Positions 1 through 5,435 of a stretch of DNA of 5,655 bases are shown here, in pieces. Location: contig JACDBE010000066.1 in assembly GCA_013695075.1 (NCBI GenBank), forward strand, positions 1-5,655. Direction: 5' to 3'. Below the pieces are notes generated by a model. The model was given only the letters and a program-made list of their open reading frames with translations, had not been told where the DNA came from and made no database searches. Position numbers and translations under genes: made by a program. Source of the stretch: Acidimicrobiia bacterium. GTDB lineage: Bacteria; Actinomycetota; Acidimicrobiia; Spongiisociales; UBA5794. Each line of letters opens with the position of its first letter. Position 1 is the stretch's first letter.

Positions 1-29
1 CCCCTCCCCGCAACAGCAACGGGGAGGGG
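1..29. repeat. Perfect inverted repeat, hairpin-forming
   Basis: CCCCTCCCCG at 1-10 is exactly complementary to CGGGGAGGGG at 20-29, leaving a 9-base loop (caacagcaa). The stem is 10 bp and almost all G:C. It lies beyond the end of the minus-strand pspA gene, and no gene is visible between it and the left edge. It could be a terminator or transcript-end structure for pspA, or for an unseen plus-strand gene to the left, but neither side has a clear T-tract. Function is inferred from position only. Confidence 0.55.
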
Positions 30-47
30 AAACAAGAACTCCGCAGC

Positions 48-115
48 CACCCCTCCCCGCTCTGTTTCCCCTCCCCCTTTTCGGAGGGGTGTCGGCGGAG
101 CCGGTGGGGAGGGGG
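48..115 (-). terminator. G/C-block cluster, possible terminator or G-quadruplex downstream of pspA
   Basis: C4TC4 blocks occur at 50-58 and 68-76 and a G4AG4 block at 106-114, with a shorter GGAGGGG at 83-89. Alternative stems are possible: 48-56 with 83-91, 68-74 with 83-89, and 68-76 with 106-114. On the minus (transcript) strand, 50-77 gives four G-tracts of at least four G with loops of 1, 9 and 1 bases, so an RNA or DNA quadruplex competes with the hairpins. There is no classic T-tract. The position, 50-115 bases beyond the pspA stop, suits an RNA 3' end, but termination itself is inferred. Confidence 0.4.
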
Positions 116-165
116 TCAATCACCACCGGTTAACCCCGCCCGGGGCGCCGAACCCTCCTCCCGGG

Positions 166-933
166 TTACGTGGGGTTGGGGGTTTGGTCTCCGCTGGTGG
201 GGGCGCTGGGGGCGGCGCCCAGACCCAGCTCCTGGCGCAGTTCCTGCAGCTTGGCATCGGCCTGGACGGTGTTGATGGCCTCGCGCAGTTCCGTCTCGGC
301 GCCGGCGGGGGTGGCCTCGTGGAGCTCGGCCTTGGCCATGGCCTCGGCCTTGCGGGCCTCGATCTTCTCCTCGACCTTGGCCAGCGACGGGGCGTCGTAG
401 TCCATCGTGTTGGACAGGGCGTCGACGGCGCTGTTCACCGACTCCTGCATCTTGGCGGCCTCCAGCGAGCCGAGCAGCTCCATCCGCCTGGCGGCCAGCT
501 CGGCCACCCTGGTGGCGTTCTGCATCACCGCCTCCTTGGCCTTGTCGGCCTGGGTGCGGGCGGTCTCGTACTGGACCTTGGTGGTGTTGAGGGTGTTCTC
601 CGCCGCCTGCAGCCTCATCGCCATGGCCTGGGCGGTCCGATTCCACTTCTCGGTGCCTTCCATGTCGCCGGCCTGGGTGGAGGCGTCTGCCTTGAGCAGC
701 GCCTGCTTGGCCATCTCCCTGGCCTCACCGACGTCCTCAGCGGTCCGCTCCATGCGTGACTCCAGCTGGGTGCGGTGGGCGACCACCTTGGCGGCCTGGT
801 TGCGCAGCTGCTGATCGCGGCGCTGCGCCTCGTCGATGGCCTGCTCGATCTCGATCTCGGGGTTCATCGCCCCCTCTGCGGTGCGTTTGAACAGGGTCCT
901 GATGTAACCCCACAGTCGCTTCAAGAAACTCAT
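166..933 (-). CDS. PspA/IM30 (Vipp1) family membrane-remodelling protein
   Basis: This 255-residue protein has the PspA/IM30 layout. It starts with a short amphipathic helix rich in bulky and basic residues (MSFLKRLWGYIRTLFKR, 1-17), as PspA/Vipp1 proteins use to insert into the inner leaflet. A 'NPEIEIEQAIDEAQRR' segment follows at 24-39, like the family's 'DPE..i.q.i.e...' stretch. Long, charged, mostly uninterrupted coiled-coil helices then run to about residue 235, followed by a short Pro/Thr-rich tail (240-255). Family members oligomerise into rings or rods and stabilise stressed membranes. The ATG is preceded by AGGAAGGA (minus strand, plus positions 938-945) four bases upstream, which fixes the start. 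It is the second gene after the TPM-like gene, 73 bases downstream and co-directional, so probably co-transcribed. Family assignment is strong. The exact class (PspA or Vipp1-like) and any interaction with PspF/PspC-type regulators cannot be judged here. Confidence 0.88.
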   Translation of the reverse strand: MSFLKRLWGYIRTLFKRTAEGAMNPEIEIEQAIDEAQRRDQQLRNQAAKVVAHRTQLESRMERTAEDVGEAREMAKQALLKADASTQAGDMEGTEKWNRTAQAMAMRLQAAENTLNTTKVQYETARTQADKAKEAVMQNATRVAELAARRMELLGSLEAAKMQESVNSAVDALSNTMDYDAPSLAKVEEKIEARKAEAMAKAELHEATPAGAETELREAINTVQADAKLQELRQELGLGAAPSAPTSGDQTPNPT

Positions 934-945
934 GACGTCCTTCCT

Positions 946-955
946 GGGTCGACCC
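946..955. promoter_or_regulatory. 10-bp palindrome just upstream of the pspA ribosome site
   Basis: GGGTCGACCC is a perfect palindrome touching the upstream side of the pspA Shine-Dalgarno sequence (938-945), in the gap between the two minus-strand genes. It could be an operator or a small RNA stem that affects access to the ribosome site. It could equally be chance in GC-rich DNA, and no second copy was noticed in the window. Confidence 0.15.
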
Positions 956-1006
956 GGATGTCGGCGCCGACTCTAGCTATCGCGTCCTCACCCCGGCCCA
1001 GGGGCT

Positions 1007-2332
1007 TTAACCGCGGCGGCGGCGACCCATCCGCATCCGCCTACCGCCGGTGGGGCGCGGCCGAGACGCCGATGGCTTCTGCAGGTCGATCCTGGGATAG
1101 GTCGGCGCCGGTGGCCGTACCATGGCCCCGCCCCGACCGCCCCCGCCGAACAGGTCACCAAGACCGCCGCCCCGGCTGCTGCCGCCACCGAGACCACCGA
1201 GCAGGTCACCGAGACCGCCCCCTGACGAACTCGCACCACCGCGGCGGGACATCAACATGCCGCCCAGCCCGATGAGGATCTGCAGCAGACCGCCACCCCC
1301 ATAGCTGCTGCGGCGCGAGTCGCGGCGCTCGTACTCGGGACGGGGCGGCGGACCGTCGGCGTAATCGGGGCGCGGTGGAAGACTGCCACCCTCACGGGCG
1401 CCGTCACCGGCGACGTCGGGTGCCGGGACCTTCTCGGGGAGCACCTGAGCCTGGGGCCGGGGCGGCGGTGGCTTGCCGTCAAGGATCGCCTCCGCCGAGT
1501 CCAGCTGCCAGATGGCCTCGTCCAGCCGATTGGAGAGGTCGAGCAGCCCCTGGGGAGTGGTGACGCCCGGGTAGGCCTCAGTCACCTCGTTGTAGGTGGC
1601 GCCGGCCGCGCGGTAGCCGGCGCTGGCGTCGGCGTTGCCCGATGCCCGTACCTCGTCCTCGAGGTCGATGATGTCGTTGGCAACGGCGTCGATCTGCTTC
1701 TGCACCGCCGCCTTGGCTTCCACCAGATCGGGGTCGATGCGGGAGCCGGCGGCGGCCCGGCTCCTGCCCCGCCACCACAGCCAACCCACCACCAGCAGCC
1801 CACCGATGACGATGATCGGCAGCCAGGAGATACCGCCGCTGCCGGTGTCCGTCGGCTCGGGGTCCGTCGCCCCGGGGCCTGCCGGGGCGGGGAGGAGGTC
1901 AGCCCCCACCAGCTCCGAGACGAACCGCCGCACCAGGTCGGCGTCGCTGTCCTCGCCGGCGGCGACGTCGAGGGCGGCGGCGACCTCGTCCTCGCTGAAC
2001 TGGCTGGACTCGCCGGCGATGCCGTAGCTCTCCGGAGCCACCACTAGCACCAGGTTGTCCTCCCCGAGGTCGTCGACCACGGCGTCGGCGAAGGTAACCG
2101 CACCTCCCGACGGCTCGCCGGCGAGGACGACGACGCTGGCGGCCTCGCCCTCGTTGCGCAGCGTGGTGACCAGGTCGGAGATCTCGTCGCTTGTCGCCGA
2201 GGATCCTGGCTCGACGTATACCCCGTCGTCGGCCACGATGTCGGCCACCTCGCTGGGCTCTGCGGCCAGTGCCGGGGAGCCGGCGACCAGACCGAGAACC
2301 GTCGCCATCACCGCTACCGATGCCCTCCACAT
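1007..2332 (-). CDS. TPM-like-domain membrane protein with Gly-rich, Arg-ending tail
   Basis: This 441-residue protein has a signal peptide ending near ALA-AEP (cleavage about 23/24). An extracytoplasmic alpha/beta domain follows at about 28-145, with 'DDGVYVEPGSSATSDEISDLVTTLR', 'ASVVVLAGEP' and 'DNLVLVVAPESYGIAG' resembling the TPM (TLP18.3/Psb32/MOLO-1) fold. After a Pro/Thr linker comes one membrane segment, 168-187 (ISWLPIIVIGGLLVVGWLWW), followed by RGRSR, so the rest is probably cytoplasmic. That part holds a helical, coiled-coil-like region (202-285), a Pro-rich stretch (288-335), a short hydrophobic segment (345-362), two copies of GGGLGDLxGG (371-380, 388-397) and a very basic end (RRMRMGRRRRG). 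The start gives a good signal peptide but has only a weak ribosome site; Met9 is too late. It lies directly upstream of pspA. Inference: it senses or transduces at the membrane for PspA. TPM phosphatase activity is unproven, and DUF6676-type proteins are an alternative relative. Confidence 0.7.
   Translation of the reverse strand: MWRASVAVMATVLGLVAGSPALAAEPSEVADIVADDGVYVEPGSSATSDEISDLVTTLRNEGEAASVVVLAGEPSGGAVTFADAVVDDLGEDNLVLVVAPESYGIAGESSQFSEDEVAAALDVAAGEDSDADLVRRFVSELVGADLLPAPAGPGATDPEPTDTGSGGISWLPIIVIGGLLVVGWLWWRGRSRAAAGSRIDPDLVEAKAAVQKQIDAVANDIIDLEDEVRASGNADASAGYRAAGATYNEVTEAYPGVTTPQGLLDLSNRLDEAIWQLDSAEAILDGKPPPPRPQAQVLPEKVPAPDVAGDGAREGGSLPPRPDYADGPPPRPEYERRDSRRSSYGGGGLLQILIGLGGMLMSRRGGASSSGGGLGDLLGGLGGGSSRGGGLGDLFGGGGRGGAMVRPPAPTYPRIDLQKPSASRPRPTGGRRMRMGRRRRG
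1133..1225 (-). repeat. Short tandem-type coding repeat (GGGLGDLxGG twice)
   Basis: Within the tail of the TPM-like gene, CAGGTCACCAAGACCGCC at 1151-1168 recurs with one mismatch at 1202-1219, an offset of 51 bases (17 codons). At protein level this gives two GGGLGDL(L/F)GG units in a Gly/Ser-rich low-complexity region. Keeping the frame points to duplication within the gene and not to a separate element. Confidence 0.6.
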
Positions 2333-2379
2333 GCAGCCAGCCTAAACCGGCGGCATCGGCGGTCGGGGGACAGAGAGTT

Positions 2380-2391
2380 GCATCGAGATGC
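2380..2391. promoter_or_regulatory. Candidate operator: GCATC-GA-GATGC
   Basis: GCATC at 2380-2384 and GATGC at 2387-2391 form a perfect inverted repeat around a two-base centre. It overlaps the -35-like part of a weak promoter candidate, which is where a repressor would act. The evidence is symmetry and position only; arms of this length do arise by chance. Confidence 0.18.
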
Positions 2392-2598
2392 GTTCCGTCG
2401 GCATACTGGTCGCGGACTCGTCCCCACGACGGGCCCGAGAAAGGGTTCTCGTCTGTTGCTGGACCGCAGCGGCGGATGCCGCATGGACCCGACGATGATG
2501 ATGCATGGCGATGCCGTCTCGGCCAGCCACGCATCCCTCGTCTCTTTGTGGCGCCTCCCGCCGATGGCGAGGTACCGGCACGGGAGCCCGTGACTCAC

Positions 2599-2605
2599 AA
2601 GGAGG
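2599..2605 (+). promoter_or_regulatory. Ribosome binding site that selects a TTG start
   Basis: AAGGAGG is a near-perfect Shine-Dalgarno sequence. It sits 7 bases before TTG at 2613-2615 but 22 bases before the first nearby ATG (2628-2630). The spacing decides in favour of TTG as the start of the binding-protein gene and against both the ATG at 2628 and the upstream ATG at 2505. Confidence 0.8.
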
Positions 2606-2612
2606 CAACCCT

Positions 2613-4358
2613 TTGAACCGACTAACCATGAAGCGGCGATTCGCCATCGCCGTGGCGCTCCTCGCCTTTGCGTTGGTAGCCACCGCCTGCGGTGGCGACG
2701 ACACGGCCGACGACGCCACCACCACGGCCGCGCCCGAGGCGACACCGACCACCACGGCGACGACCGCGCCGGACGCCACCACTGCTACCACCGGAGCACC
2801 GGGGACCACCACCTCGGCGGCACCGGAGGTGGGAACGGCGCTGGCGGGTCTGACCAAGGTCGATGACCTGACGTTCACCGTCGAGCTGTCCGCACCGAAC
2901 CCGGAGTTCCCCCTCACCCTGGGGTATGCCGCCTACTTCCCGCTGCCCGACGTGGCGCTGGAAGATCCGGTCGCCTTCGAGGAGGCTCCGATCGGCAACG
3001 GTCCGTTCATGATGAACGGGGTGTGGGAGCACGACGTGCAGATCGCCACCACCGCCTACCCCGATTACCAGGGTCCCAACCCGGCACAGATCCAGGACCT
3101 CACGTTCCAGATCTATGCCGACGTGCTGACGGCCTATCCGGATGTGCTGGGCGGCAACCTGGACATCCTGAACGGCGTTCCGCCGGACTTCCTGGGCACC
3201 TACCAGGACGAGTTCCCCGATCGCAACGCCGAGTTCGGCACCACCAGCTTCAACTACCTGGGATTCCCCGGGTACCTGAACGACCAGTTCACCCTGGAGC
3301 ACCGTCGGGCGCTGTCCATGGCGGTGGATCGTGAGCTCATCGCCGAGCAGATCTTCCTGGGAGCCCGCGACCCGGCGTTCTCGGCGATCCCGCCGAACCT
3401 GTTCGGCCGCGACGAGGTGTGTGAGTTCTGGAACTACGACCCCGAGGCCGCCGCGGCCCTGTGGGACGCCGCTCCCGAGCTTGGCCCGTTCGAGGTCTGG
3501 TTCAACGCCGGTGCCGGCCACGACCTCTGGGTCGACGCGGTCGTCAACCAGTGGGCGCAGAACCTTGGTCTGGACCCCGCGTCGGTGACATACCAGCAAC
3601 TGGAGTTCGCCGAGTACCTCGAGGTGGTCGACGACGCCGCTCTGACGGGCCCGTTCCGCCTCGGCTGGGGCCAGGACTACCCATCGCCGTACAACTTCCT
3701 GTTCCCGCTGTACCACTCGGCGAACGCCGCTCCGGTCGGCTCGAACGCGACGTTCTACAACAACCCTGAGTTCGACGAGCTGCTGGCTTCCGGTGTCGAG
3801 GCGTTCGCCGCCTCGGGCAACATCGAGGACGCTCTTCCCGACTACTACGCCGCCGAAGAGCTGCTCTGCAACGACGTCAACATCATGCCGATGTTCTTCG
3901 GCAAGACCCAGGTGGTGTGGAACGAGGGCATCGACAACGTGTTCGTCGACTCGTACGGTGACCTCGGCTACTCCGCGGTCACGGCCGACGACGGCTCGGT
4001 GACGTACCAGATCGGTGAGCCGGCCAACCTGATGCCAACCACCTCCAACGAGTCGGAGGGCATCTCCGTGCTGCGTGCGCTGTTCACCGGTCTGGTCGGG
4101 TTCGACCCGGAGACCAACGAGGCGTTCAACGCCCATGCCGCCTCCATCGAGACCGAAGACGGTGGCACCACGTGGACGATCACGCTCAATCCGGGCTGGA
4201 CCTTCCACAACGGTGACCCGGTCACCGCCGACTCGTACATCAACGCCTGGAACTTCGGTGCCGTCGGTGCCAACGGGCAGCAGAACAACAGCTTCTACTC
4301 GAACATCGTCGGGTACGAAGAGTTGAACCCGCCCACGGACACGACAGCCGCCGGCTGA
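2613..4358 (+). CDS. Peptide-type ABC transporter substrate-binding lipoprotein with circularly permuted SBP_bac_5 domain
   Basis: The product is 581 residues from TTG. A lipoprotein signal (MKRRF..., lipobox VATA-C26) leads into a Thr/Ala/Pro-rich linker (27-75), so the mature protein is membrane-anchored. Family 5 (DppA/OppA-like) motifs follow in unusual order. First come those normally second: GLTKVDDLTFTVEL (79-92), IGNGPF (127-132), RRALSMAVDRELI (231-243), NYDPEAA (274-280) and GWGQDYPSPYNF (351-362), ending at GYSAV (452-456). Then comes the normal beginning: GSVTYQIGEPANL (from 461), VLRALFTGLVGFDPET, TTWTITL and WTFHNGDPVTADS (529-541), ending GYEELNPPTDTTAAG. The two modules (about 380 and 120 residues) add up to a normal full domain, so nothing appears lost. 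It should bind a peptide or related solute for the downstream permeases; specificity is unknown. Two cysteines (270, 419) remain in the mature part besides the lipid-bearing one. Family membership is very secure. The permutation is seen directly, but whether it is natural or an assembly fault is not settled. Confidence 0.9.
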   Translation: MNRLTMKRRFAIAVALLAFALVATACGGDDTADDATTTAAPEATPTTTATTAPDATTATTGAPGTTTSAAPEVGTALAGLTKVDDLTFTVELSAPNPEFPLTLGYAAYFPLPDVALEDPVAFEEAPIGNGPFMMNGVWEHDVQIATTAYPDYQGPNPAQIQDLTFQIYADVLTAYPDVLGGNLDILNGVPPDFLGTYQDEFPDRNAEFGTTSFNYLGFPGYLNDQFTLEHRRALSMAVDRELIAEQIFLGARDPAFSAIPPNLFGRDEVCEFWNYDPEAAAALWDAAPELGPFEVWFNAGAGHDLWVDAVVNQWAQNLGLDPASVTYQQLEFAEYLEVVDDAALTGPFRLGWGQDYPSPYNFLFPLYHSANAAPVGSNATFYNNPEFDELLASGVEAFAASGNIEDALPDYYAAEELLCNDVNIMPMFFGKTQVVWNEGIDNVFVDSYGDLGYSAVTADDGSVTYQIGEPANLMPTTSNESEGISVLRALFTGLVGFDPETNEAFNAHAASIETEDGGTTWTITLNPGWTFHNGDPVTADSYINAWNFGAVGANGQQNNSFYSNIVGYEELNPPTDTTAAG

Positions 4359-4359
4359 T

Positions 4360-4373
4360 CCAGCCCTAGCTGG
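4360..4373 (+). other. Small stem-loop directly after the binding-protein stop
   Basis: CCAGC (4360-4364) pairs with GCTGG (4369-4373) around the loop CCTA, starting two bases after the stop codon at 4356-4358. Together with the larger hairpin that follows it may protect the 3' end of the binding-protein message. Small enough to be chance. Confidence 0.3.
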
Positions 4374-4382
4374 TCGAAACGT

Positions 4383-4414
4383 GGAGAGGGGTGGCCCCCG
4401 GGCCACCCCTCTCC
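4383..4414 (+). terminator. Strong hairpin between binding-protein and permease genes (attenuator or RNA stabiliser)
   Basis: GGAGAGGGGTGGCCC at 4383-4397 is perfectly complementary to 4400-4414, giving a 15-bp stem around two central bases (or 14 bp with a four-base loop). No T-tract follows (ggcgttgccgg), so it is not a textbook intrinsic terminator. In many ABC importer operons a structure in this position leads to more binding protein than permease, by partial termination or by blocking 3' decay. That role is inferred here from position and stability. Confidence 0.65.
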
Positions 4415-4511
4415 GGCGTTGCCGGCGAGACGGCCGCTCCGATTCTCCGCGCGGTGAGTCTGCCTGCGGACTACGCTCCGGTGCCAAGGCGGCGGCACAC
4501 CGAGGAGGCCC

Positions 4512-5435
4512 GTGGGACGCTATCTGATCCGCAGGTTGGTGCACTTCATCCCGGTGTTCCTCATCGCCACCCTCCTCATCTACTGGTTGGTGTTCGCCAT
4601 GCCCGGGGATCCCATCCGGGCGCTGGGTGGAGAGCGGGCCATGCCCCAGTCGGTCCAGGACGCGCTCAACGAGCACTACAACCTGGACAAGCCCTTCTTC
4701 CAGCAGTACTACCTGTACGTCACCGGACTGTTCCAGGGCGACTTCGGCATCAACTTCCGCAACCGCCCGGTGTGGGACATCCTGATCGAGAAGATTCCCG
4801 TCACCGCCCGGCTGGCCCTGGTGGCGTTCGCCTTCGAGGTGGTCATCGGCCTGCTCGCCGGCATCGTCGCCGGGGTGCGCAAGCAGAAGTTCTTCGATAC
4901 CCTTGTGCTGTTCTCCACCCTCATCGTGATTTCGATCCCGATTTTCGTGCTCGGCTTCCTGGCCCAGCTGATGATCGGGCTCCGCCTCGACTGGTTGCCA
5001 ATTTCCGGGATCGCCGAGGGCTGGATCAGCTACCTGCTTCCCGGGCTGGTGTTGGGATCGGTGTCGCTGGCGTACGTGGCCCGGCTCACCAGGACCAGCC
5101 TGGTGGAGAACCTGCGAGCCGACTATGTGCGCACCGCTCGGGCCAAGGGCCTCTCCAACAGCCGGGTGATCGGCATCCACGCGCTGCGCAACTCGATGAT
5201 CCCGGTGGTCACCTTCCTCGCCGTCGACCTCGGCGCCCTGATGGGTGGGGCCATCATCACCGAGACCATCTTCAACATCCCCGGCATAGGTCGGGAGGTG
5301 TTCCAGGGGGTGCTGAGCCAGGAGGGAACGGTGGTGGTGGGCATCACCACCTTCCTGGTGCTGGTCTACATGGTGACCAGCCTGTTGGTCGACCTGCTGT
5401 ATTCGGCGCTCGACCCGAGGATCCGCTATGAGTGA
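4512..5435 (+). CDS. DppB/OppB-type ABC transporter permease
   Basis: This 307-residue integral membrane protein is of normal length for the family. The start MGRYLIRRLVHFIPVFLIATLLIYWLVF matches the usual N-terminus (short basic lead, first membrane helix about 10-29), followed by MPGDP. A periplasmic loop contains QGDFGINF (75-82). Further helices lie near 100-121, 130-155, 174-190, 231-252 and 273-298. The cytoplasmic EAA loop that docks on the ATPase is clear at 205-227 (YVRTARAKGLSNSRVIGIHALRN), and the tail ENDs 'LLYSALDPRIRYE', as is typical. The start is GTG at 4512 with GAGGAGG at 4502-4508; spacing is short (3 bases) but the protein start fits the family. It lies 153 bases after the binding-protein gene and overlaps the next permease. 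It forms half of the membrane channel for a peptide, nickel or related solute. Substrate is not predictable. Confidence 0.93.
   Translation: MGRYLIRRLVHFIPVFLIATLLIYWLVFAMPGDPIRALGGERAMPQSVQDALNEHYNLDKPFFQQYYLYVTGLFQGDFGINFRNRPVWDILIEKIPVTARLALVAFAFEVVIGLLAGIVAGVRKQKFFDTLVLFSTLIVISIPIFVLGFLAQLMIGLRLDWLPISGIAEGWISYLLPGLVLGSVSLAYVARLTRTSLVENLRADYVRTARAKGLSNSRVIGIHALRNSMIPVVTFLAVDLGALMGGAIITETIFNIPGIGREVFQGVLSQEGTVVVGITTFLVLVYMVTSLLVDLLYSALDPRIRYE

Larger units (their letters stand above)
2333..2612. other. Divergent intergenic region between the TPM-like and importer operons
   Basis: This 280-base stretch separates two divergently transcribed operons and should hold both promoters. No convincing gene is seen: the plus-strand reading frame of the binding protein stays open back to an ATG at 2505, but that leader has no ribosome site and does not look like protein. 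A weak sigma70-like pair, TTGCAT (2378-2383) and CATACT (2402-2407) with 18 bases between, could serve the plus-strand operon. The -35-like half overlaps a small inverted repeat at 2380-2391. A trinucleotide-like gatgatgatg run occurs near 2495-2504. All regulatory readings here are tentative. Confidence 0.4.

Noticed and set aside
1..115. CRISPR-like reading of the repeated C4TC4 blocks
   Set aside because: The repeats are only about 9-10 bases, occur in both orientations and have uneven spacing; they fit stems or G-tracts, not repeat-spacer units.
116..646. Minus-strand 176-codon frame, and plus-strand frames at 184-759 and 407-814, overlapping pspA
   Set aside because: These are shadows of the pspA gene with low-complexity Gly/Arg or Ser/Ala translations. 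The pspA frame has the family's amphipathic helix and coiled coil.
2505..2612. Upstream ATG extending the binding protein by 36 residues
   Set aside because: It has no ribosome site and would bury the lipoprotein signal inside the protein. The AAGGAGG at 2599-2605 points to the TTG at 2613.
3960..4010. Possibility that the joint is two separate genes (end of one binding protein and start of another)
   Set aside because: There is no stop, ribosome site, start codon, signal peptide or lipobox between the two modules. The frame runs through smoothly, so a second independent gene is not supported.
4415..4511. Possible small gene or tRNA between hairpin and permease
   Set aside because: No cloverleaf, no ribosome site with a convincing short frame, and the only good ribosome-site sequence serves the GTG at 4512.
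4391..5431. A 346-codon plus-strand frame overlapping the permease
   Set aside because: It is a shifted-frame shadow of the DppB-type gene with Pro/Arg/His-rich nonsense composition; the correct frame carries clear permease motifs.
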